From an uncultured beta proteobacterium (lineage in GTDB: Bacteria > Pseudomonadota > Gammaproteobacteria > Burkholderiales > Burkholderiaceae_C), in NCBI GenBank assembly GCA_903830985.1, contig CAIKVZ010000047.1, positions 1 to 32,964 on the forward strand: DNA of 32,964 bases, read 5' to 3'. Below, piece after piece: positions 24,089 through 32,964 of the stretch (position 1 is its first letter; each line of letters begins with the position of its first letter). The notes beneath the pieces are model-generated. The model had not been told where the DNA came from and searched no databases. It saw nothing but the letters and a program-made list of their open reading frames with translations. The position numbers were made by a program, and so were the translations under genes.

Positions 24089-27000
24089 TCAGACCTTTCC
24101 CGGCCCGGCGCTACCCCACGCCGCCACGATTTCACGGTGGTGTGGGATGTTGGCAAGGAAGCCTTGACGCAGGGTGGCGTCAGGAATCGCCAGTGCGCTG
24201 GCCTGCAACTGCGTATGTGCGCGTTCCAGCCATTGACGAGAGCGCGGGTCTGCTGCCCTCTCGAGCACCCGATGGCAGGTCAGTTCCAGTAGCCGGAGCT
24301 GGTCAACCCCCTCGAAGTTGCCGCCGGGCTCTGAATGCGCCAGCATCCGGTTCACATACGTCAGCGCGGTCTGCGTTTCGTTTTGGGCCAGGGCCAAGCG
24401 CGCCAGTCCCACGGCCGCGTCATGCTGCCTTGGATGTTGGATGGACAGTGCGACGGCGTGCGCTTGGGTATAGGCCTCAAGCGCTGGCGCATGCCGTCCC
24501 AGCGCAAGTTCAGCGTTGCCCATGTGGACCAGTGCATCGGACTGGCGATTTCGCGCTTCCACCGCCAGTGCGATGTCATAAGCGGCGCGCGCAAACGAAA
24601 GCGCACGTTGATCGTCGCCCTGCCACAGCGCGAGTTGCGACAAGTTGCCCAGCGTGTTGCATTCAACGGCCCTGTCTCCGATGGCTCGCACTATCTGCAG
24701 TGCATCTTCCGTCAACTTGCGTCCTTGTTCGAGTGCACCCAGGCTGATCCACGCGATGCCCAGATTGCCCAGGCCGATCGCCTCGCCACGGCGGTCACCT
24801 GTTTCGTTGGCGATGGTCAGCGCCTGCTGGTCCAGTTCGAGCGCGGCCATCGTGTCGCCTCGCAAGTCGCCAGCGATGTAGCCGAGGGAGTTGAGGCAAA
24901 GCGCTTGCACATCGGGAAGACCCAAGGCGCGGGCCTGTTCCAGTGCGTCCTGAGCCAGGGACCGCCCGGTGAGCCAATCACCCTTGGTGGAATGGGCATC
25001 TGCCACCATGCGCAAGCAGCGTAGTCGCAATACGTCGTCGCCGGCGCGCTGTGCCAACTGCATGCCACGTTGGGCTTGAGTCTCCATTTCGCTCCAATCG
25101 GCGGTGCGCATCGCCATATAGCTGCGTCGATAGGCCGTGTGGGCGCTGCATTTGTCGTCGCGCAATTCCACAGAAACCAGATCCATTGCTTCAAGGTCCG
25201 CACGCTGCTCCGGGCGGCGGCCCTGCAACTCCAGCGTCGTTTCGCGGACCTTGAGCAAACGCCAGCGCAGCTTGCTCGAGGTTTGATCAGTCGCTTGCCC
25301 GGCAGTGCCCTCCAAGGCAGCCCGATGCAGACGTTCGAGCAACATCAATGCGCGTTGCACATGCACCAGCACACGGTCGTGGGCAAATCGCGTCGCGGCA
25401 TGCTCAGCCGCGCGAGCGTGGAATTGGGCCGCATTGGCTTCATCACCAGCCTGCTCAAAGTGGTCGGCGGTCAGTCCCAAAAAGTCGTTGGAGCGAAGCC
25501 CCTGGAGTTGGGAAAACCAGTGCGCCAGTTTGCCATGCAGCGCGCAACGGGCGCGCTTGAGCAAGGTGCCATAGGTGACCTGATGCAGCATCGCATTCTT
25601 GAACGCGTATTCGTGCAGGCCCGCGGCATGCAATGTGGCTTCGGCGTCCGTTCGGGTCAAGATCAACTCGCGTTTCTCCAGCGCTGGAAGCGTCGTCCCG
25701 GCATGCTCGTCCAGTGCCGTCAAAGCCTGGTCCCAGAAAACCTGGCCGATGACGCTGGCCTCCTGCAAGCTCAGGCGCTCGGCGGCGGGAAGGCCGTCCA
25801 GGCGCGCTTGAAGTACGCCGGTGAGAGTGGAGGGCACTTGGGTGGACAGCAGCTTTTCGGCGTTGAGCGTCCAGCCGTTCGCCTTCGTCTGTATCGCGCC
25901 CCGGTCAATCAGCATTTTGACCAGTTCTTCCATGTAAAAGGGGTTGCCCTCTGAGCCGCCGGTGACGAGTTCGCGCAGGGCCGCGGGTACTTCTGGCAGT
26001 TTCTTGAGGAGCTCATTGGCCAGGAGGCGGCTATCGGTGTTGTCCAGCGGACGCAGGTTGATGCGCTGGTGAATGCCCCCGATGCCCGGCCAGTCAGTGC
26101 GCCGTTCAAACAGGGAAGGGCGGCTGAAGCTCAGAATCAGCAGTGCCACATCACGATTGACTTCGCAAAGGAAGTTCAGAAAGTCCAGGCTCTCGTTGTC
26201 CGCCCAATGCAGGTCTTCAAGTTGCAGCACGACCGGCAGGCCTTCACGGCAAGACATGCGGCGAAACAGTTGCGCCGCAGCATGCAGCGCACGGTTGCGA
26301 ATCTGCTTGGCGTCATCCAGGATTCCCCGGATGTGGCGGCTTTCCCGATACTCTATTCCTATCAAATGTCCCAGCAGGTGGGCATGCCCCTCGGCCAGTT
26401 CCACGCCATCATCGTCCATGAAAAGCGGGATGATGCCTTGCTCCAGTTTGCGTCGGGCTTCGGCGACGGTGTCGTCATCCAGGATCTGGAAGCGCCAGGC
26501 GATGATGTCGCGCAGCAGGCCAAAGGGTTGGCCTTCGGTGTGCGGATCGGCACGGCCCCGGAAGACAAAAAATTCCTCCGGTTGGGTTTCGGACCAGGTT
26601 TCAAATTCGTATAGCAGCCGGCTCTTGCCTACGCCCTCCTCCGCCACAACCGTGACGACGGCCAGGGCTCTGTCCGTAAACAGGCGCCTGAAAGCGTCCT
26701 GCAGTTGTGCAACTTCAGCTGCACGGCCAATGATCCGGGTGGCTATGCCCTCGATGCCCCGTGTGCCCAGGCGAAATGACCTCGGCTTGGCGCGAATCAC
26801 CAGGTAGGTGACCATGGGTTCATTCACGCCCTTCACTGCCAGCGGCGCCTGCTGCTCGACCTCAAACAGCCCGCGTACATGGCTATAGGTGTCGTGACTG
26901 ATGCGCAACGCACCGCTTCCCGCGGTTTGTTCCATGCGTGCGGCGATGTTGACGCTAAGCCCGCTGAGGGTGTTGTCTGCCTGAACGCCACCTCCCAGCA

Positions 27001-27547
27001 GCGCCGGCCCGGTGTGAATGCCCACCCGTACATGGCTGGCGTCAATGCCATGGCGGAGCAAGACCTCGTCGTGCAACATGCGGCCGACCTCCAACAGGGA
27101 AAGACCGGCGCGCACTGCGCTTTCAGCGGAATTCTCCCGCGCTTCGACCGCTCCAAAAACCGCAATCAGGTTGTCTCCGGCATAGCTGACGATCTTGCCG
27201 CCGTGGGTCTCGATGACGGTCGTGCCCCGCACCAAAACGCCATTCACTATGCTGTGAAACTCCTCCGGGTCCAACTGAAGGCTCAATGGCGTCGAGCCCA
27301 CAATGTCCATAAAGAGGATCGTGACTTGCCGCAGGGTTTGATGCGACTCCGGCAACGGGACCAGGACGCTCAGTGAGGCCAGTTTGGCGCGGACACCCGC
27401 GAGCATCGCGTCAACGACGACATTGCCTAGGACGGCGCGCTGAGACTCAACGGCGGCGATGGCGTCTTCCAGTTGTTGCTGTTCCGTGGACATGGCTGAT
27501 GAGGTTGTCAAAGGCGCGGTGTCGAGTTGCGCCAACTCCATGGTCAT
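24089..27547 (-). CDS. Class III nucleotide cyclase-ATPase-TPR signalling protein
   Basis: A 1152-aa protein without membrane segments. The cyclase homology domain (about 70-250) has metal-binding Asp81 (LFMDIVGST) and Asp125 (YAGDN), plus transition-state Asn200 and Arg204 (SVNIAARM). The usual purine-selecting Lys is Ser121 and the usual Asp is Thr193. An ATPase domain follows: Walker A region AEEGVGKS (302-309, with Ala in place of the first Gly) and Walker B-like VVLQLEDLHWAD. From about residue 700 to the end are TPR-like helical repeats (for example GNLGIAWISLGALEQGRKL and GNAELALGRHAPALEAY). The architecture resembles large cyclases with MalT-like ATPase modules. Output may be cAMP, cGMP or none. 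An ATG two codons downstream (27541) is an equal start choice. Confidence 0.88.
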   Translation of the reverse strand: MTMELAQLDTAPLTTSSAMSTEQQQLEDAIAAVESQRAVLGNVVVDAMLAGVRAKLASLSVLVPLPESHQTLRQVTILFMDIVGSTPLSLQLDPEEFHSIVNGVLVRGTTVIETHGGKIVSYAGDNLIAVFGAVEARENSAESAVRAGLSLLEVGRMLHDEVLLRHGIDASHVRVGIHTGPALLGGGVQADNTLSGLSVNIAARMEQTAGSGALRISHDTYSHVRGLFEVEQQAPLAVKGVNEPMVTYLVIRAKPRSFRLGTRGIEGIATRIIGRAAEVAQLQDAFRRLFTDRALAVVTVVAEEGVGKSRLLYEFETWSETQPEEFFVFRGRADPHTEGQPFGLLRDIIAWRFQILDDDTVAEARRKLEQGIIPLFMDDDGVELAEGHAHLLGHLIGIEYRESRHIRGILDDAKQIRNRALHAAAQLFRRMSCREGLPVVLQLEDLHWADNESLDFLNFLCEVNRDVALLILSFSRPSLFERRTDWPGIGGIHQRINLRPLDNTDSRLLANELLKKLPEVPAALRELVTGGSEGNPFYMEELVKMLIDRGAIQTKANGWTLNAEKLLSTQVPSTLTGVLQARLDGLPAAERLSLQEASVIGQVFWDQALTALDEHAGTTLPALEKRELILTRTDAEATLHAAGLHEYAFKNAMLHQVTYGTLLKRARCALHGKLAHWFSQLQGLRSNDFLGLTADHFEQAGDEANAAQFHARAAEHAATRFAHDRVLVHVQRALMLLERLHRAALEGTAGQATDQTSSKLRWRLLKVRETTLELQGRRPEQRADLEAMDLVSVELRDDKCSAHTAYRRSYMAMRTADWSEMETQAQRGMQLAQRAGDDVLRLRCLRMVADAHSTKGDWLTGRSLAQDALEQARALGLPDVQALCLNSLGYIAGDLRGDTMAALELDQQALTIANETGDRRGEAIGLGNLGIAWISLGALEQGRKLTEDALQIVRAIGDRAVECNTLGNLSQLALWQGDDQRALSFARAAYDIALAVEARNRQSDALVHMGNAELALGRHAPALEAYTQAHAVALSIQHPRQHDAAVGLARLALAQNETQTALTYVNRMLAHSEPGGNFEGVDQLRLLELTCHRVLERAADPRSRQWLERAHTQLQASALAIPDATLRQGFLANIPHHREIVAAWGSAGPGKV

Positions 27548-27665
27548 GCACTCAGCTCACTTCGACGCAATGCCATCAAAGGCGTGAGTATCGCACCATT
27601 GATCCGCCGGTTTTCAGCGTGGCAGTGCGCGAACAGCACGCGATCGTCCCCCGTCCGGCACGATG

Positions 27666-27689
27666 GACGGTACCGTGAAAAGTACCGTC
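27666..27689. promoter_or_regulatory. Perfect 8-8-8 inverted repeat upstream of the cyclase gene
   Basis: GACGGTAC (27666-27673) and GTACCGTC (27682-27689) are perfect complements around an 8-bp spacer. The left arm also forms the 10-bp palindrome ACGGTACCGT (27667-27676). The site is 119-142 bp upstream of the cyclase start in the 270-bp gap after the chemoreceptor gene. There is no T-run on either side, so an operator or RNA hairpin is more likely than a terminator. Confidence 0.45.
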
Positions 27690-27817
27690 GAACCAATGTC
27701 ATGGCATGTTCGCCCCTGACATCGTCTGAGGCAATAAATAACCCGCCAGGCTCGGGAACGTACGGGTTTTCGGATGTCTCGGGACCTAAAGAAGGTGATG
27801 GGAATCAAAAAAATTGT

Positions 27818-29365
27818 TCAGTTTGCACCGAGATGGAATCCGCCCTTGGGTTTGAACACGCCGCAGCCTATCAACTGTTCGCCTGACAGTGGCATGATGA
27901 AGGAGGTCTTTTCGTCCACGATGCCAGTTGTCGGATTGACAACCTCATAGTCGATCCAGCCCCCTCCAGCATCGGCCGCCAAGAACCCTTCTCGAATAAC
28001 GTGATCGCCATCGAGACCGCGGATGTCATAGGTCGTCTTGCCTATGTTCTCGGGATTGGATCCAAAGACTGCATACCTGCCTGCGCGATCAAACACAAAG
28101 ATGTACAGATCTCGATCGCGAAAAGCGCCATGCTGATCATGAAACTGCCTGGCGGCGGCGGCAAAGCCTTCGTGCTGAACCAGCGCGTGCCCGCGCTTGA
28201 CCATCTCATAGGCCTCATCAGCTGTGCCGCGTCGCAGCTTGATCGACGCAACGGCTTCACTTAAATGAGATGCTCGATCGCGCAGGCTCATGGTCGAATG
28301 CAAGGCATCGTCCACCATGGCGCCATTTCGTTGGGTAATGCCATCGAGTTCTTTCACCGCCCCTGCAATCTCTGAAAGCGTCTGGCTTTGGCTCGCACTT
28401 TCCGCCGAGATCCCTTCCAGTCCCGATGCGACCTCATTGATTCCAAGCGACATGGCGCGCAGATTGGACGTGACGGCCTCGATGCGGGTCACGCCCAGGC
28501 TCACTTGACTGCCGGAACTGGCGATCAGGTCCCGGATCTCGCGTGCTGATGTTGCGCTACGCTGGGCCAGTATCCGAACCTCGCTGGCGACGACAGCAAA
28601 ACCGCGGCCCGCTTCCCCGGCGCGGGCGGCTTCAACGGCGGCGTTGAGCGCCAAAATGTTGGTCTGAAAAGCAATGCCGTCAATCACGCTGACAATCTCG
28701 CCCATCTGTTTTGCGCTGCTTTGGATGTTTTGGATGGCGCCCACGGCAACGTCCATGGCCTGGGTTCCCACTTCAGCCTCTGTGCGCAAGCGCCGGGTAA
28801 GGGCATTGACTTCATTGGCGCGAATGGCCGTGTGCTGAACCGAGTCACTCAGTTCCAGGATGCTCGCGCTTGCCTGCTCCAGGCTGGCCGCCTGTGCCTC
28901 GGTACGTTTGGAAAGATCACCCATGCCTGTGGTGAGCGATTCACCGGCCAGTGCCACATGGACTGCTTGGTTGCGCACAGTACCCACCAAGCCCGAAAAA
29001 CTTTCGCTCATGGATTCAAGCTTTCGTCCAACCTGCGCCAATTCATCGTGACCGGGCACCACCACCGTGTGGGAGAGGTCGCCCGCGCAGCTAAGACTTA
29101 CCACTTTGGCTACTGACTGCACCGACATCGTGATACCTTGGTAGAACCCGACACCCAAATAGACGAGCAGACACAGGCCCGTTAAGCCCAGAATGAAAAC
29201 CAGGGTGACGCGCGCATCACTGCTGCAGAGGTCGGCGGCAGTTTGCCAGCCGCTTGTCACCGCAGTCAATAGCACCAGCGTGCCCATGAGCACGAACCTT
29301 GAGCGCAAACCAAGGCGTTGCAGTAGCAAAGTACCCGGGCGAAAAAAGGCATGGAATGCGGACAT
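27818..29365 (-). CDS. Methyl-accepting chemotaxis protein with C-terminal Cache-like domain
   Basis: A 515-aa chemoreceptor. Two membrane segments (about 24-40 and 53-74) are separated by only ~12 residues, so there is no periplasmic ligand domain. A HAMP-like region follows ([22 protein letters not shown]), then the coiled-coil signalling domain with the highly conserved tip [20 protein letters not shown]. After this, about residues 385-510 form a Cache-like domain ([55 protein letters not shown]) that should be cytoplasmic. The ATG at 29365 is supported by AGGGG five bases upstream; a GTG at 29371 overlaps that site. No CheR-tethering pentapeptide is visible. Confidence 0.9.
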   Translation of the reverse strand: MSAFHAFFRPGTLLLQRLGLRSRFVLMGTLVLLTAVTSGWQTAADLCSSDARVTLVFILGLTGLCLLVYLGVGFYQGITMSVQSVAKVVSLSCAGDLSHTVVVPGHDELAQVGRKLESMSESFSGLVGTVRNQAVHVALAGESLTTGMGDLSKRTEAQAASLEQASASILELSDSVQHTAIRANEVNALTRRLRTEAEVGTQAMDVAVGAIQNIQSSAKQMGEIVSVIDGIAFQTNILALNAAVEAARAGEAGRGFAVVASEVRILAQRSATSAREIRDLIASSGSQVSLGVTRIEAVTSNLRAMSLGINEVASGLEGISAESASQSQTLSEIAGAVKELDGITQRNGAMVDDALHSTMSLRDRASHLSEAVASIKLRRGTADEAYEMVKRGHALVQHEGFAAAARQFHDQHGAFRDRDLYIFVFDRAGRYAVFGSNPENIGKTTYDIRGLDGDHVIREGFLAADAGGGWIDYEVVNPTTGIVDEKTSFIMPLSGEQLIGCGVFKPKGGFHLGAN

Positions 29366-29548
29366 GGTCACCCCTGATTGTTCATGAAGTGTCTGCCTGT
29401 GCCGGCAGAGTTACTGTTCGAGTTGAGAAATTCAATAGCAAGTCCATCAAAAAATTAAAGGCATTGAGGACCTCCTGCCTGGGACCGGTTGAATGCCGTT
29501 CAAGCGCAATACCGTAGGCCCGCCAAAGTGACGGACGTTTTCTGCGCA

Positions 29549-32500
29549 TCACGGGCAGCTCACAGGTGATTCACTTGCATGCATTTGGGACGCGACAAAC
29601 CGATCGAATTCATGGATGGCAACAGGGCGACTGAATAAATAGCCTTGGTAGGCTCGGCAGCCTAAATCGAACAGAAAATCCCGCTGTGCGGCAGTTTCCA
29701 CTCCCTCGGCGATCACCGCGAGGCCCAAACTGTCTGCCAGCGCAATCACCATCTTGGCGATGGCCGCGTCGTTGCCATCGGTCAGGATGTCACGCACAAA
29801 TCCCTGGTCAATTTTGAGCTGATCCAGCGGCAGTCTCTTCAGGTAAGAGAGCGATGAGTAGCCGGTGCCGAAGTCGTCCAGTGAGAAGCACACGCCGCTG
29901 GACTTCAGTGCATGCATTTTGGTGATGACGTCTTCGATGTTCGATACCAGCAGGCTTTCTGTCAACTCCAACTTGAGACGATTCGGATTGGCTCCTGTAC
30001 GTGCCAGCGTCTGCAGAACCTGTTCGACGAAATCCTGGCGATAAAACTGGCGCGCACTGACATTCACGGCCATGGTCAGATGACTCATTTCGGGCCGTAC
30101 AGACCATTCATTCAATTGGACGCAGGCCGTCTCCAGGACCCACTGTCCCATCGGAACGATCAAACCTGTGTCTTCGGCCAAGGGAATGAAATTCGCCGGC
30201 GATACCAGTCCGCGCTTTGGGTGCTGCCACCTCAGCAGTGCCTCAACACCGCTGATGGCGCCGCTGCCATCAACTTGCGCTTGGTAGTAAAGAAGCAACT
30301 GCTTGAGTTGGAGCGCAACGCGCAAGTCTGCTTCAAGTTCGGCGCGACTGGTGATGGCGACCTGCATCGCTGGGTCAAAAAAACGCCATGTGTTGCGACC
30401 GGCGGCCTTGGCCTGGTACATCGCCAGATCGGCCCGTTTCAAAAGCTCCTCCGCGCTGCCCGGATGGTTTGCGAACAGGGTGATTCCAATGCTGGGGCTG
30501 CTCAGGCAAGTTGATCCAGCGATTTGGTAGGGATTGTTGAGTTCGAGCAGGACCTTTGCGCCGACCGTCTCAACCGCCCTTTCGGCGCCATCGAAATCTT
30601 CGCTCAAGCCCTCCAGCAAGACGACGAATTCGTCGCCGCCCAGGCGTGCCACCGTGTCGCCTTCGCGGACACAGGCAACCAGGCGCTGTGCAGTCTGCTG
30701 CAACAGTATGTCGCCAACGTCGTGGCCGCGGGTGTCGTTGAGCGTCTTGAAGTTGTCCAGATCGATGAACAGCAATGCGCTGTATGTTTCGTTCTTGGCG
30801 CGAACTGCGACCGCGTGTTGCAGCCGATCAATCAGGAGTCGACGGTTTGGCAAGTCCGTCAGTGGATCGAACAACGCCAGATGGTTGATCCGGTCCTCGG
30901 TTGCTTTTCTTGAAGTGATGTCGGTCTTCACCGCCACGTAATGCGTAACCACTCCATCAGGCTGACGGATCGGCGACAGCACCGCCCACTCAATGTATGG
31001 GCTCCCGTCCTTGCGCTGGTTGTAGAGTTCACCCCGCCACGGCAGCCCGTTGACCATGGCTTCCCACATGGCGACGTAGGTTTCGCGCGGGGTTTTTCCA
31101 GATTGAAGGATGCGTGGATTCCTTCCCATCACCTCATCCCGGCTGAAGCCCGTATTGATGACAAAGGCCTCATTCACGTACTCAATCCTGGCATCGACAT
31201 TCGTGATGACGACACTGTCCGAGCTTTGCTCCAATGCCTGTGACAATTTTCTGAGTTGGTCTTCTGCGATCTTGCGTTCTGTGATGTCACGCGTCACTGA
31301 CAGAACGCACGGCTGACCCTTGAGCGTCATCAGATGTGCTGACATCAATCCCATGGTCACCCTGCCATCCTTGGCCACGAACTGTGCTTCAAGGTTGTCA
31401 CAGTGACCGTCGCGCTGCAGTGCGTCCACCAGACGCTGACGGTCGTCAGGCTTGCGCCAGATATTCATGTCCAGCGAGGTCCTGCCCAGCGCTTCTTCGC
31501 GTGTCCAGCCCAGCATCTTCAGGAAGCCGTCGTTCACCTCAAGGTAGCGTCCATCACAGAGCCGCGTGATATTCACGGCGTCCGGGCTGGTCAGGAAGGC
31601 CGTGCGGTAACGCTCCTCGCTCTCCAGCAGGGCCAGGTTGCCATTTCTTCGCTCGGTGACATCGATCATGGTCCAAAAGAACTCACCCGATTCCTCGTGG
31701 AGTGGGGCTGCAATGGCGTCAACCCAGATGTGCACGCCGTCCTTTCTCAGCATCTTCTGTGTGACATTCGCCGTGCGGTCGTGAATGGCGTTGCTGTAGA
31801 CCTGTGCGGCGGTTTGGAATTCTTCCTCGGTTTCGTAGAACTGTCGTGACGACTTTCCCGTCAGCTCACCTGCTTCGTAACCCAGAATGGACTCGAACGC
31901 CGGATTGGCCCAGACGGCGATTCGGTTTCGCACCGTGAGAATGCCGATCAACCTGTTGCCAAGGATGGCCCTCTTTTCGGCCATAAGCTCTTGACGACTG
32001 TCAGTAACGTCCTGAATCGTTCCACGCAACTTTACAGCTCGGCCATGGCTGTCAAACTCCAGCTTGCCGAGGCTGTGAACCCAGCGTTCGGTGTGGTCGG
32101 TATACCGAGTAATTCGGTATTCCATGTCAAAAGACTGGCCCTGCCCCAAAACCACATTGGTCATGTAATCACGTAGAACGGCGCGGTCGTCAGGATGAAC
32201 CAGCGCCATCCATCCATGCAAGCTGCGTTCATAAGCCGCGTCAATCCCCACTATCTTGTCCAGCACTGCTGAGGTGTCGAAAGCGCCGGTTGCAACATCC
32301 AGAACGTAGCTGCCCAAACCAGCGATGCCCTGCAATTCCCTGAAGGACTCTTCGCTTGCTCGCAGCGCCTGTTCCGCCAATTTGGATTCGGTGATGTTGC
32401 GCGCCATACCGAACAGCCCGGTGATTTCACCCGCGTCGTTTCTGATCGGATATTTACGGTTGTTGATCCAACCTTTGTTTCCGTTCTGGTCCAGGGATTC

Positions 32501-32964
32501 CTGGATGTCGTGCGCGACGTTAGAGCCGGCGAATACCTGCTTTTCGAGTCGGTAATAGATGTCAGCGTAGGCTTCCGGAAAGACGTCGTAATCTGTCAGA
32601 CCGATCAGTTCGCTCCAATGTTGGGCCGATTCGGTGATCTCCACCAAAGCCTGGCTGGCGCCGGTAAACACATGATTTCGATCTTTGAAATAGATGTAGT
32701 CGTCCGAGTTTTCCATCATGGCCTTGAAGTTGGCCATTGTGCTCTGGTCATTTGGATTCTCGCCGTCGGCCAGGCTCTTGGCATCTTGGAGCAGCAATTC
32801 AAGGACGGTGCGGTTATCCCTGACGTTCGTCGCTTTGGTGTAGTGGCCCTTGACGCATCGTATTCGGCCGCTGGCGTGCCTGAGTCGGAAGTTGAAGTCG
32901 CCACTGGGTTTAGTGACAAGCTCTGCAAAAAGGTCACTGCCGATGTCCTGATCGTGGGCGTGAA
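29549..32964 (-). CDS. Multi-PAS GGDEF-EAL cyclic-di-GMP protein, 5' end outside window
   Basis: At least 1137 residues are visible. The frame is open to the right edge: the codons above 32797 translate to a PAS_3-like end (FNFRLRHASGRIRCVKGHY), so the TTG near 32797 is not the start. After this partial PAS come five more PAS/PAC units (for example YIYFKDRNHVF, GSYVLDVATGAF, IAVWANPAFESILGY, YLEVNDGFLKMLGW and IEYVNEAFVINTGF). A GGDEF domain with intact LGGDEF and an EAL domain with GVEALLRW and DDFGTGYSSLSYL follow. Both catalytic motifs are complete. No membrane segment is visible in the part present. The serial PAS array suggests integration of several redox, light or ligand inputs. It lies 183 bp upstream of the chemoreceptor start. 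Confidence 0.92.
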   Translation of the reverse strand, partial: HAHDQDIGSDLFAELVTKPSGDFNFRLRHASGRIRCVKGHYTKATNVRDNRTVLELLLQDAKSLADGENPNDQSTMANFKAMMENSDDYIYFKDRNHVFTGASQALVEITESAQHWSELIGLTDYDVFPEAYADIYYRLEKQVFAGSNVAHDIQESLDQNGNKGWINNRKYPIRNDAGEITGLFGMARNITESKLAEQALRASEESFRELQGIAGLGSYVLDVATGAFDTSAVLDKIVGIDAAYERSLHGWMALVHPDDRAVLRDYMTNVVLGQGQSFDMEYRITRYTDHTERWVHSLGKLEFDSHGRAVKLRGTIQDVTDSRQELMAEKRAILGNRLIGILTVRNRIAVWANPAFESILGYEAGELTGKSSRQFYETEEEFQTAAQVYSNAIHDRTANVTQKMLRKDGVHIWVDAIAAPLHEESGEFFWTMIDVTERRNGNLALLESEERYRTAFLTSPDAVNITRLCDGRYLEVNDGFLKMLGWTREEALGRTSLDMNIWRKPDDRQRLVDALQRDGHCDNLEAQFVAKDGRVTMGLMSAHLMTLKGQPCVLSVTRDITERKIAEDQLRKLSQALEQSSDSVVITNVDARIEYVNEAFVINTGFSRDEVMGRNPRILQSGKTPRETYVAMWEAMVNGLPWRGELYNQRKDGSPYIEWAVLSPIRQPDGVVTHYVAVKTDITSRKATEDRINHLALFDPLTDLPNRRLLIDRLQHAVAVRAKNETYSALLFIDLDNFKTLNDTRGHDVGDILLQQTAQRLVACVREGDTVARLGGDEFVVLLEGLSEDFDGAERAVETVGAKVLLELNNPYQIAGSTCLSSPSIGITLFANHPGSAEELLKRADLAMYQAKAAGRNTWRFFDPAMQVAITSRAELEADLRVALQLKQLLLYYQAQVDGSGAISGVEALLRWQHPKRGLVSPANFIPLAEDTGLIVPMGQWVLETACVQLNEWSVRPEMSHLTMAVNVSARQFYRQDFVEQVLQTLARTGANPNRLKLELTESLLVSNIEDVITKMHALKSSGVCFSLDDFGTGYSSLSYLKRLPLDQLKIDQGFVRDILTDGNDAAIAKMVIALADSLGLAVIAEGVETAAQRDFLFDLGCRAYQGYLFSRPVAIHEFDRFVASQMHASESPVSCP

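Noticed and set aside
32716-32937. A 73-aa open frame at the right edge, minus strand
   Set aside because: It overlaps the PAS-coding frame that continues to the window edge and has no family features.

Overview
The window reads as a chromosomal segment of a betaproteobacterium, most likely Burkholderiales/Comamonadaceae (Rhodoferax/Polaromonas/Acidovorax-like). This rests on the high GC content, the minCDE order, a BktB-type thiolase, a monofunctional RelA, MnmC next to YggX, and the many c-di-GMP and chemotaxis proteins. Genus-level placement is inference. I found no tRNA or rRNA genes, insertion sequences, prophage genes or CRISPR array.

Layout. 1-282: the 3' end of a GT1-type glycosyltransferase, convergent with a membrane-bound PAS-GGDEF-EAL protein (305-2962, minus). 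3037-5111 (minus): yggX-mnmC, divergent from cysK (5264-6181), which is followed by dsbB. 6903-8687: a 3-hydroxybutyrate dehydrogenase gene divergent from an alpha/beta hydrolase gene; the hydrolase overlaps relA by 4 bp. 10950-12891 (minus): minC-minD-minE. 13229-24004 (plus): a metabolic block with a GPR1/FUN34/YaaH-type acid transporter, BktB-like thiolase, 3-hydroxybutyryl-CoA dehydrogenase, hybrid sensor kinase, OmpR-type regulator, ETF-ubiquinone oxidoreductase, acyl-CoA dehydrogenase and acetyl-CoA hydrolase/transferase. 24089-32964 (minus): a signalling block with a class III cyclase-ATPase-TPR protein, a chemoreceptor with a C-terminal Cache domain, and a multi-PAS GGDEF-EAL protein cut by the window edge.

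The most coherent unit is the 13-24 kb block. Together its genes describe uptake of a short-chain monocarboxylate, CoA activation by transfer, flavin-linked dehydrogenation with electrons passed to ubiquinone, NAD-linked oxidation of the 3-hydroxyacyl-CoA, and thiolysis to acetyl-CoA. Enoyl-CoA hydratase and the ETF subunits are not in the window. A two-component system sits inside the block. A strongly conserved ~56-bp element (51/56 identical) lies upstream of both the transporter gene and the ETF-QO gene, 5.86 kb apart. It contains GCAAA/TTTGC half-sites and is the best candidate for an undescribed shared operator or promoter of this regulon.

The signalling block is also unusual. The chemoreceptor has almost no periplasmic loop and carries its Cache-like sensor after the signalling hairpin. 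The cyclase keeps its metal and transition-state residues but lacks the usual purine-selecting lysine.
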